The translations under genes were made by a program, and so were the position numbers. Of a stretch of DNA of 64,000 nt, positions 9,812 to 16,477 are shown piece by piece; within the stretch, counting starts at the first letter, position 1; every line of letters begins with the position of its first letter. Under the pieces are notes generated by a model. The model saw nothing but the letters and a program-made list of their open reading frames with translations. It did no database searches and was not told where the DNA came from. Source of the stretch: Nitrospirillum amazonense (GTDB lineage Bacteria > Pseudomonadota > Alphaproteobacteria > Azospirillales > Azospirillaceae). The stretch lies in assembly GCF_007828035.1 (NCBI RefSeq), contig NZ_VITV01000011.1:62001-126000 (forward strand). The letters run 5' to 3'.

Positions 9812-10285
9812 TCACTCCGCTGCCCCGCCCACACCCAGCTGCAACAGCACAGGGCCCGCCGCATCGGCGCCCAAGCGGTCATAGGGGTTGCGCAGGGGGC
9901 AGTCGCCCAGTGACAGGCAGCCGCAACCGATGCAGGTTTCCAACTGGTCGCGAAGCTGCATCAGGCTGTCGATACGCTGCTGCAGCATGTCCTTCCAGCC
10001 GCTTGACAGGCGGCGCCAATCGGCCTGGGTGGGGGTGCGCCCGTCCGGGATGGTGCCCAGGGCGGCATGGATGTCCGCCAGGGCGATGCCGGCGCGCTGA
10101 GCCACCCGGATGATGGCGATGCGGCGTAGCACCTCTCGCGGATAGCGGCGCTGGTTGCCGGTGCTGCGGCTGGCGGTTATCAAGCCTTTGGACTCGTAGA
10201 AATGCAGGGTGGAGACGGCGACGCCGGCGCGTCTCGCCACCTCCCCCACGGAAAGTTCACGTTTCAGCTTGGGCTGAGCGGGCAT
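9812..10285 (-). CDS. soxR: Redox-sensitive MerR-family activator SoxR
   Basis: A 157-aa regulator. It has an N-terminal MerR winged helix ([21 protein letters not shown]), a dimerisation helix and the SoxR-specific [2Fe-2S] cluster loop [12 protein letters not shown] with cysteines 118, 121, 123 and 129, almost the same numbering as the E. coli protein. It senses redox-cycling compounds and superoxide through oxidation of the cluster. ATG 10285 is preferred over the upstream ATG 10408 because the family starts about 10 residues before the HTH. No soxS is present. In non-enteric bacteria SoxR directly controls a few pumps and oxidoreductases, and candidate boxes are found at 10300-10317 and 51714-51731. 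Confidence 0.95.
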   Translation of the reverse strand: MPAQPKLKRELSVGEVARRAGVAVSTLHFYESKGLITASRSTGNQRRYPREVLRRIAIIRVAQRAGIALADIHAALGTIPDGRTPTQADWRRLSSGWKDMLQQRIDSLMQLRDQLETCIGCGCLSLGDCPLRNPYDRLGADAAGPVLLQLGVGGAAE

Positions 10286-10299
10286 GGAGTGGACCTGAA

Positions 10300-10317
10300 C
10301 CTGAACAATGGATGAGG
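10300..10317. promoter_or_regulatory. Candidate SoxR box beside soxR
   Basis: CCTGAACAATGGATGAGG is an 18-base imperfect match to the SoxR operator layout CCTCAA-N6-TTGAGG. On the plus strand it is followed after three bases by TATAGG, the same offset as the -10 element of the E. coli soxS promoter, and TGAA precedes it. It could autoregulate soxR or drive a plus-strand transcript. It is weaker than the box at 51714. Confidence 0.45.
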
Positions 10318-10599
10318 TTTTATAGGGCCCACCGATAAACGGGGCAAGGATGCGACGACAGGACGGGCGCCACCGCCCGCCAGCAAGCGCCTTTCGCGTC
10401 TGCGGCATCTCGCCACCGCGTCAATTGTGCAGTATATTGCCCTTAAGGCATAATCACGGCGGTCAGAAACCATTCGTTGTAAGTATAACCTACATGATCC
10501 TGTAATATCGCCGCACCCATTTTGAAATCAAATCTTAATTTGCCGCACTGCGGTAGCGTGGCTATTACCCCAGCAATTTCGCAGCCCTGGGGGAAAGAA
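10318..10599. other. Intergenic region soxR to TonB receptor, with a doubtful 51-codon frame
   Basis: Part of a 314-base gap that begins just after soxR. A frame from ATG 10350 to TAA 10505 (51 aa, AAGG directly before the ATG) lies downstream of the SoxR-like promoter but resembles nothing I know. AT-rich sequence from about 10420 to 10560 probably contains the promoter of the TonB receptor gene. Confidence 0.35.
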
Positions 10600-12945
10600 A
10601 TGCAAATCCGTCACCTGTTGGCATCGGCCGCCGCCCTGGCGCTGATGACTGGCCTGACCCTGCCGGCCTCGGCGCAGCAGGCGCCCGACGCGGTCGCCGC
10701 CGACACCGATCAGATGCAGGAGGTCATCGTCACCTCGTCCCGCCGCTCCGCGTCGGAAATCGAACTGCCGACCCGCGAGATCCAGGCCATCATGCCCGGC
10801 GTGAATGCGGTGAAGGCCATCAACATGCTGCCCGGCGTCATTTTCCAGAACGCCGACCCGTGGGGCAACAACGAGCAGAACTCCTCGCTCTACATCCACG
10901 GCTTCAACGCCCAGCAGCTGGGCTACACCCTGGACGGCGTGCCGCTGGGCGACCAGTCCTACGGCAACTACAACGGCCTGTCGCCGCAGCGCGCGATCAT
11001 CAGCGAGAACATCGGCCGCATCAGCCTGGCGTCGGGCGCCGGTGACCTCGGCACCGCCTCCACCAGCAACCTGGGCGGTACGCTGGCCGTGTTCTCCGAT
11101 GACCCCAAGGCTGACGCCGGCGCGCAGGTGGAGCAGGTGTTCGGCAGCTACGACACCTTCCGCACCTTCGCCCGCATCGACACCGGCGACCTGGGCGGCG
11201 GTAACAGCGGCTACGTCTCCTTCGTGCGCCAGGACTCCCGCGCCTGGGATTTCAACGGCCAGCAGGGCGGCTACCAGGTCAACGGCAAGTTCGTGCACGC
11301 CGGTGACAAGGGCACGCTGAAGGCCTTCTTCGACTGGTCGGACAAGGTCGAGCCCAACGAGGACGCGACCTCCATCGCCGCCAACCAGGCCTACCAGCCC
11401 TATACCCGCCCCTTCCTGTACCCGGACCTGGCCAAGGCGCTGACCTACGTCGATGCCAAGGGCAACACCCCGGCGGCCCTGGGCGCCAACTATTCCAACT
11501 ATTTCAGCGCGGCGCAGCGTACCGACTACCTGGGCTACGTCAGCTATGACTACCAGTTCAGCGACGATCTGGTCTGGCACAACCAAGTCTACTATCACCA
11601 TGACGACGGCCGCGGCATCGTGGCCCTGCCGATCAGCGGCGCCGCCTCGGTGTTCAACGTCTACTACCCGGGCCAGAACCTGAAGACCATCCTGGGCAAC
11701 ACCGGCTACGGCGTGCGCACCACCGAGTACACCATCGACCGCGAAGGCGTGCGTTCCAACGCCACCTACACCCTGGGCGACCACCAGATCGAAGGTGGGG
11801 TGTGGTGGGAGCATAACGAGACCACCACCGCCCGGCGCTGGTATCAGCTGTCGCTGACCAACCCGCTGACGCCCTATGACGTGCCGGACAACGCGCTGTT
11901 CACCCAGGTGGAAAGCAAGATCACCAACGACGTGATCCAGCCCTACCTGCAGGACCAGTGGCAGGTGCTGCCGACCGTGAAGCTGCAGGCCGGCTTCAAG
12001 GCCAGCCTGCAGTTCGCCGACGGCAAGATGCCGGTGCAGCCGCTGTCCGGTTCCTACAGCGGCACCACCGTGAACCTGCCGCAGGGCCAAATCGACACCA
12101 AGGAAGGCTTCCTGCCGCAGGTCGGCGCCTTGTGGGACATCACCAGCAACGACCAGCTTTTCTTCAACATCCAGAAGAACCTGCGCCAGTACATCACCTA
12201 TGGCCTGGGCGGCGCCTCGCCATGGAGCCTGGGCAGCCAGGCGGCCTTCGACCTGTTCAAGCGGACCGGCAACCCCGAAACCTCGTGGACGTATGAGGCC
12301 GGCTGGCGCGGCGACCACCCGGTGGACCTGGGCTTCATCACCGGCATCGGTGGCCAGATCAACTACTACCACGTCGATTTCAGCAATCGTCAGCTGCTGA
12401 TCAGCCCGAACGCCACCCTCACCAGCTTCGTGGGCGGCGTCGGCATCCTGCAGAACGTGGGTAGCGTCACCACCGACGGCGTCGACGTGGCCGCCACCGT
12501 GCACCTGGGCGACCACTTCTCGGTCTACGATGCCCTGTCCTACAACCACTCCCAGTACGACCAGAACTATGTCAGCGGCGCCAGCACCGTGCAAACCGCC
12601 GGCAAGCTGATCCCCGGCGATCCGGAATGGATGAACCGCTTCATCGTCAGCAGCAACTACGGCGCCTTCGGCGCCAAGGTCAGCGGCGAGTACTACGGCA
12701 AGCGCTACGCCACCTACACCAACGACCTGTGGGTCCCTTCCTACTGGCAGTTCAACCTGGAAGCCAGCTACGACCTGGGCGCGATCGCCCCAGGCGTGAA
12801 GTCGTCCTCCATCGCGCTGAACGTCACCAACCTGATGGACAAGAAGGCGGCCAGCACCATCACCGTGGGCTCGGCCTCCGGCACCTACGCCATCTACCCG
12901 CTGGCCCCGCGCCAGTTCTTCGTCACCCTGAAGGCCGGGTTCTAA
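10600..12945 (+). CDS. TonB-dependent outer-membrane receptor
   Basis: A 781-aa receptor for active import across the outer membrane. Start ATG 10600 follows GGGGAAAG and opens a clear signal peptide (MQIRHLLASAAALALMTGL, cleavage after ASAQQ). A TonB box follows (MQEVIVTSS, about residues 37-46), then the plug domain (PGVNAVKAINMLPGV, then SLYIHGF and YTLDGVPLGD) and a 22-strand barrel ending in the aromatic C-terminal signature FFVTLKAGF. No siderophore, sugar or cobalamin genes adjoin it, so the ligand is open. It lies upstream of a sulfur/methyl cluster but is separated from it by a terminator and a new promoter. Confidence 0.93.
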   Translation: MQIRHLLASAAALALMTGLTLPASAQQAPDAVAADTDQMQEVIVTSSRRSASEIELPTREIQAIMPGVNAVKAINMLPGVIFQNADPWGNNEQNSSLYIHGFNAQQLGYTLDGVPLGDQSYGNYNGLSPQRAIISENIGRISLASGAGDLGTASTSNLGGTLAVFSDDPKADAGAQVEQVFGSYDTFRTFARIDTGDLGGGNSGYVSFVRQDSRAWDFNGQQGGYQVNGKFVHAGDKGTLKAFFDWSDKVEPNEDATSIAANQAYQPYTRPFLYPDLAKALTYVDAKGNTPAALGANYSNYFSAAQRTDYLGYVSYDYQFSDDLVWHNQVYYHHDDGRGIVALPISGAASVFNVYYPGQNLKTILGNTGYGVRTTEYTIDREGVRSNATYTLGDHQIEGGVWWEHNETTTARRWYQLSLTNPLTPYDVPDNALFTQVESKITNDVIQPYLQDQWQVLPTVKLQAGFKASLQFADGKMPVQPLSGSYSGTTVNLPQGQIDTKEGFLPQVGALWDITSNDQLFFNIQKNLRQYITYGLGGASPWSLGSQAAFDLFKRTGNPETSWTYEAGWRGDHPVDLGFITGIGGQINYYHVDFSNRQLLISPNATLTSFVGGVGILQNVGSVTTDGVDVAATVHLGDHFSVYDALSYNHSQYDQNYVSGASTVQTAGKLIPGDPEWMNRFIVSSNYGAFGAKVSGEYYGKRYATYTNDLWVPSYWQFNLEASYDLGAIAPGVKSSSIALNVTNLMDKKAASTITVGSASGTYAIYPLAPRQFFVTLKAGF

Positions 12946-12974
12946 GCCCGCCGTCTCAGCGGCTTTGACGCGAG

Positions 12975-13009
12975 GGGCTGGCACGTCCGCGTGCCGGCCC
13001 TTTCCTTTA
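12975..13009 (+). terminator. Rho-independent terminator of the TonB receptor gene
   Basis: GGGCTGGCACG and CGTGCCGGCCC form an 11-base-pair stem (one G-T pair) around the loop TCCG, followed directly by TTTCCTTT. It sits 30 bases after the stop codon. Confidence 0.8.
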
Positions 13010-13087
13010 CGCCTTGTATCCTTGACACCTTTTTATAAGAAAACACCGCCGAACAGGGCCCGGTACCGGGCGGACGGCCGCCGCGCC

Positions 13088-13228
13088 TTGACGCCCGTCC
13101 CGGCGCTAACCTAGGGTGATCGCTGAGCGTTTCGGTCCCACGTCATGCCCGGTCCGGGCTGGCCCGATGCCCGTGTGACCACGGGGACGTCCGTGGCCGT
13201 CACACGCTCCTTCCCTTCAGGAATCCTC
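13088..13228 (+). promoter_or_regulatory. Promoter and structured 5' leader of the TusA/DsrE/ABC/MetE-like cluster
   Basis: TTGACG (13088-13093) and TAGGGT (13112-13117), 18 bases apart, form a plausible promoter. The transcript would then fold strongly. GAGCGT (13125-13130) can close with ACGCTC (13204-13209). GGGC and GCCC (13156-13172) enclose TGGCCCGAT. A long hairpin is made of GTGTGA/TCACAC plus CCACGG/CCGTGG with loop GGACGT (13173-13205, CCG bulge). The segment GGCTGGCCCGATG resembles the core of S-box (SAM-I) riboswitches, but the rest does not fit that class. AGGA at 13219-13222 is the ribosome site for a short frame at 13229. A riboswitch or other cis-regulatory RNA is likely; its ligand is unknown. 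Confidence 0.5.
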
Positions 13229-13318
13229 ATGGGATCGCGTGCGCCTGGGCGCATGCGCGGCGGTTCATGTCCGGGTCGGGCATGGGCGGAAAGCGGTTGG
13301 CGTGGCGGAGATGCGTGA
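13229..13318 (+). CDS. Possible 29-codon leader ORF coupled to the TusA-like gene
   Basis: ATG 13229 has AGGA six bases upstream. Its frame ends at TGA 13316-13318, one base before the ATG of the TusA-like gene. The peptide is arginine/glycine-rich with two Trp and one Cys and has no recognised relatives. It could couple translation of the next gene to the leader structure. It may also be a chance frame in GC-rich DNA. Confidence 0.25.
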   Translation: MGSRAPGRMRGGSCPGRAWAESGWRGGDA

Positions 13319-13319
13319 C

Positions 13320-13547
13320 ATGGACAGCGACACCTGGGATGCCGGCCACATGGGCTGCGGCGAGTTGGTGATGCTGCTGCGCGTCCGGCTGAAAGCCATG
13401 CCCGGCGCCGTGCTGCGCGTCATCGCCCATGACGGCGGCGCGCCAGAGGATCTGCCGGCCTGGTGCCGCATGACCCGCAATACGCTGATCCGCCACGACC
13501 CCGCCACCCACAGCTTCTGGATCCGCTCCCGGCCCGATTGGCCGTGA
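13320..13547 (+). CDS. TusA-family sulfur-carrier-like protein with CG in place of CPxP
   Basis: A 75-aa single-domain protein of the TusA/SirA fold. TusA proteins carry sulfur as a persulfide on the cysteine of a CPxP motif. Here the motif reads MGCGELV, so Cys13 is kept but the proline is glycine. The second family landmark, DLPAWCRMTRN (Cys49), is intact. ATG 13320 is preferred because GGAG lies at the right distance and because TusA proteins start just before this strand; a GTG frame from 13239 is also open. It is the first gene of a six-gene same-strand run with DsrE, PhnD/E/C and a TusA-MetE fusion. Probably a sulfur or thiol carrier; partner and cargo unknown. Confidence 0.8.
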   Translation: MDSDTWDAGHMGCGELVMLLRVRLKAMPGAVLRVIAHDGGAPEDLPAWCRMTRNTLIRHDPATHSFWIRSRPDWP

Positions 13548-13571
13548 GCCCCCCTTCACCGGAGAGTAACC

Positions 13572-13934
13572 ATGCCTGGAAAATTCGTCGTTTCCCTAAG
13601 CTGCGCCAAGAACGACACCGACAAGGCCACCGTGGCCTTCGTCATCGCCAACGCCGCCGTGGCGTCCGACAAGGAGACGGTGGTGTTCCTGTCCATCGAG
13701 GGCACGCGCCTGTCCCAGGCGGGCTATGCCGACGACATCCATGAGGAAGGCTTCGCCCCCCTGAGGGAGCTGATCGCCAACTTCGCCGCCGCCGGCGGCA
13801 CCATCTATGTCTGCTCCCCCTGCTTCAAGAAGCGCGGCCTGGACGAGGGCAAGCTGGTCCCCGGCGCCAAGATCGTGGGCGGCGCCAAGCTGGTGGAGTT
13901 CATGAGCGACGGCGCCCCCAGCGTCAGCTACTGA
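13572..13934 (+). CDS. DsrE-family protein
   Basis: A 120-aa protein of the DsrE/DsrF-like fold, a family of sulfur-relay proteins that work with TusA. The N-terminal beta-strand/loop reads FVVSLSCAKND. A conserved two-cysteine motif VCSPCFKKRG lies near residues 78-87, and the C-terminus is GGAKLVEFMS followed by SVSY. GGAG precedes the ATG (GGAGAGTAACC-ATG). It lies 24 bases after the TusA-like gene and 22 before the binding protein. The pair probably passes persulfide sulfur between cysteines. The usual dsrF/dsrH partners are absent, so this is not the dissimilatory Dsr system. Confidence 0.85.
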   Translation: MPGKFVVSLSCAKNDTDKATVAFVIANAAVASDKETVVFLSIEGTRLSQAGYADDIHEEGFAPLRELIANFAAAGGTIYVCSPCFKKRGLDEGKLVPGAKIVGGAKLVEFMSDGAPSVSY

Positions 13935-13956
13935 CCCCGGGGACAAGGATACGCAC

Positions 13957-14841
13957 ATGGATCGCAGGACGTTCATCGCCAGGGGCATCGTCACGGGCAC
14001 CGGCCTGGCCGCCGCCGCCCTGGCCACGCCGGCCCTGGCGCAGGCCCGCAAGACCTTGCGCTTCGGCATCGGGCCGCTGCTGCCCTCGCCGGAGGACACC
14101 AAGAAGGCCTACATGCCGCTGTTCGCCCACCTGGCCAAGGAACTGGGCGTGGATTTCGAGCTGGTGGCCACCACCGATTGGGCCGGCATGGCCGTGGCCA
14201 TGGGCTCGGGCCAGCTGGACCTGGCCTGGATGGGGCCCTGGGGCTACATCATCGCCAACAACGCCACCGGCTGCCAGGCGGTGGCCACGGTCAAGTATGA
14301 CGAGAAGCCCACCTACCTGGGCGTCATCATCGCCCGGCCGGACCTGAAGGTCGCCAAGTTCCCGGACGACACCAAGGGCATGACCATCTCCTTCGCCGAC
14401 GTGGGCTCCACCTCCGGCTGGCTGATCCCCAGCTACTACGCCAAGGAGGTCTGGAAGATCGATCCCAAGACCTTCTGGACCTACACGGAAGGCGCGACCC
14501 ACGCCGCCAACGAGATTTCCGTAAGCTCCGGCCAGGTGGATTTGGCGACCGACTTTGACCGCAACCGCAACGCCATGATCGCCAGCGGCAAGGTGAAGGA
14601 GGACGCGAACAAGATCGTCTGGACCTCCGACCCCCTGCCCAACGACGCCATCGTCCTGCCGGCCAACGCCCCAGCCGGCATGGGCGACCAGGTGCGCAAG
14701 ATCCTGACCGCCATCACGGTGGACCAGGCCAAGGCCCTGCTGCCCAACCGCTACACGGGCTTCGTGGCCGCCACCCATGCCTCTTACGACATGATCGAGA
14801 AGGCGGGGCTGGCGCTGGGGAAGATCAAGGCCAAGGCTTGA
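13957..14841 (+). CDS. phnD: PhnD-like periplasmic substrate-binding protein
   Basis: A 294-aa exported binding protein of the phosphate/phosphite/phosphonate (PhnD) family. The N-terminus, MDRRTFIARG followed by a hydrophobic stretch to ALAQA, looks like a twin-arginine or Sec signal. Family landmarks are AWMGPWGYIIANN near residue 90 and FADVGSTSGWLIP near 147-159. Relatives bind phosphonates, phosphite, hydroxymethylpyrimidine or, as AioX, arsenite, so the fold does not fix the ligand. No phosphonate catabolic genes (phnG-M, phnX, phnW) are present. Neighbouring sulfur-carrier and MetE-like genes suggest that a small sulfur- or methyl-bearing compound or an oxyanion is taken up. Confidence 0.85.
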   Translation: MDRRTFIARGIVTGTGLAAAALATPALAQARKTLRFGIGPLLPSPEDTKKAYMPLFAHLAKELGVDFELVATTDWAGMAVAMGSGQLDLAWMGPWGYIIANNATGCQAVATVKYDEKPTYLGVIIARPDLKVAKFPDDTKGMTISFADVGSTSGWLIPSYYAKEVWKIDPKTFWTYTEGATHAANEISVSSGQVDLATDFDRNRNAMIASGKVKEDANKIVWTSDPLPNDAIVLPANAPAGMGDQVRKILTAITVDQAKALLPNRYTGFVAATHASYDMIEKAGLALGKIKAKA

Positions 14842-14855
14842 GATCGGACAGGTTG

Positions 14856-15671
14856 ATGACCAGCGGGGCGGAACAGGCGCTACGGCGCATGGAGGCGGCG
14901 GACCGGGGGTTCACGGCCCGCCGCTTGCGCTTGTGGGTGATCTGCGCCGCCTTGCTGGCCTTCTACGCCATATCCTGGCGGTTGGCAGGCATCGACCTGC
15001 ACAAGCTGGCGGTGGGCCTGCCCAAGCTGGGCCGCTGGCTGGCCACGGCCTGGCCGCCTGACCTGCATGAGCTGCCCTTGTTCGCGCTGCGCACAGCCGA
15101 GACCGTGGCCATGGCCGCCATCGGCACCACACTGGCAGTGCTGCTGGCCCTGCCCATGGCCATCCTGGCCAGCCGCCCCTTGACGCCCTGGCCACGGCTG
15201 TACCATCCGGCGCGCTGGTTCCTGAACACGTTGCGCGGCATCGACAGCTTCGTCTTCGCCCTGCTGTTCGTGGCGGCGGTGGGCCTGGGGCCCTTCGCCG
15301 GCGTGCTGGGAATCGCCCTGCATACCTGGGGCAGCGCCGCCAAGCAGTTCGCCGACCATCTGGAAAGCGCCAATCTGGGCCCATTGGAGGCCGTGCGCAC
15401 CACCGGTGCCGGCCGGCTGACGGCCATCCTTTACGCCCTGGTGCCCGACGTGGCGCCGGTCATGCTGTCCACCGCCCTGTTCTGGTGGGAGTTCAATGTC
15501 CGCGCCTCCACCGTGCTGGGCGTCGTGGGCGCCGGCGGCATCGGCCAGGAATTGAAGAACAGCATGGATCTGCTGGATTTCCCCCGCCTGGTCACCATCA
15601 TCGCCGTCATCCTGGTGGTGGTTACGGCCCTGGACCAGTTTTCCGGCTGGCTGCGCCGGAGGCTGGCGTGA
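14856..15671 (+). CDS. phnE: PhnE-like ABC transporter permease
   Basis: A 271-aa inner-membrane permease. ATG 14856 is preferred; a TTG at 14838 overlapping the phnD stop would add six residues. It has one N-terminal membrane helix (residues 28-50), then the binding-protein-dependent permease domain with its coupling-loop signature (EAVRTTGAGRLTAILYALVPD) and a C-terminal VVGAGGIGQEL segment typical of PhnE. It overlaps the ATPase gene by one base (TGATG at 15669-15673). It forms the membrane channel for the substrate bound by the preceding protein. Confidence 0.88.
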   Translation: MTSGAEQALRRMEAADRGFTARRLRLWVICAALLAFYAISWRLAGIDLHKLAVGLPKLGRWLATAWPPDLHELPLFALRTAETVAMAAIGTTLAVLLALPMAILASRPLTPWPRLYHPARWFLNTLRGIDSFVFALLFVAAVGLGPFAGVLGIALHTWGSAAKQFADHLESANLGPLEAVRTTGAGRLTAILYALVPDVAPVMLSTALFWWEFNVRASTVLGVVGAGGIGQELKNSMDLLDFPRLVTIIAVILVVVTALDQFSGWLRRRLA

Positions 15672-16462
15672 TGGACGCGCCGCTTCCCCGTGTTGACGTC
15701 GATCCCGCGGAACCGTTGATGCGCGCGGACGGCCTGGCCAAAGCCTTCAACGGCCATACCGCCCTGGCGGATGTCAGCTTCAGCGTGCGCGCGGGTGAAG
15801 TGGTGGCCGTGCTGGGCCCCAGCGGCGCGGGCAAGACCACCCTGTTCCGCTGCCTGGCCGGCCTGGCCCCACCCGATGCGGGGTCCGTGCGGGTGGGGGG
15901 GCAGGACATAGCGCGGGCCGCCGGCCGCGACCGGTGGCGCCTGGCGCGCGACGTGGCCGTGGTGTTCCAGCAGTTCAACCTGGTGGGCCGGCTGACGGCC
16001 CTGGACAATGTGCTGGCCGGCCGGCTGGGCCATGTGCCGGCCTGGCGCGGCTGGTCACACCGCTTCGATCGCGCCGACCGCCTGCTGGCCCTGGAGTGCC
16101 TGGACCGCGTCGGCCTGCTGGCCAAGGCGGGACAGCGGGCGGACACCCTCTCCGGCGGCCAGCAGCAGCGCGTGGCCATCGCGCGGGCGCTGGCCCAGCG
16201 CCCGCGCCTCATCGTCGCCGACGAGCCGGTGGCCAGCCTGGACCCCGCCACGGCCGCCGGAGTGCTGGACCTGTTGCGCGACATCGCGCGCGACGCCCAA
16301 GGCAACGATGGCGGCGTTGGCGTGGTATGCAGCCTGCATCAGGTGGACCTGGCCCGCGCCGCCGCTGACCGCATCATCGGCCTGGCCGGTGGCCGGGTGA
16401 TGGCGGACCTGCCCGCCAGTCTTTTCGACGCCGCCGCCGCCGCGCGTCTCTATGGCAATTGA
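15671..16462 (+). CDS. phnC: PhnC-like ABC transporter ATP-binding protein
   Basis: A 263-aa ABC ATPase that energises the importer. Walker A is GPSGAGKTT (about residues 53-61), the Q-loop is VVFQQFNLVGR, the signature is LSGGQQQR, Walker B is LIVADEPVASLD, and the H-loop is CSLHQVDLA. The insertion NVLAGRLG... typical of PhnC is present. All motifs are intact, so it should be active. It is followed 15 bases later by the TusA-MetE fusion gene. Confidence 0.9.
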   Translation: MDAPLPRVDVDPAEPLMRADGLAKAFNGHTALADVSFSVRAGEVVAVLGPSGAGKTTLFRCLAGLAPPDAGSVRVGGQDIARAAGRDRWRLARDVAVVFQQFNLVGRLTALDNVLAGRLGHVPAWRGWSHRFDRADRLLALECLDRVGLLAKAGQRADTLSGGQQQRVAIARALAQRPRLIVADEPVASLDPATAAGVLDLLRDIARDAQGNDGGVGVVCSLHQVDLARAAADRIIGLAGGRVMADLPASLFDAAAAARLYGN

Positions 16463-16477
16463 TCGGACAGCTTCCCC

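Noticed and set aside
10528-12984. 818-codon minus-strand frame opposite the TonB receptor
   Set aside because: Shadow of the receptor gene: valine/histidine/glycine-rich, no domain, no ribosome site.
13120-13228. Standard SAM-I riboswitch
   Set aside because: Only the TGGCCCGATG core is similar. The GAGGGA arm, the GCAACC junction and the usual helices are not found, so I call only a structured leader.
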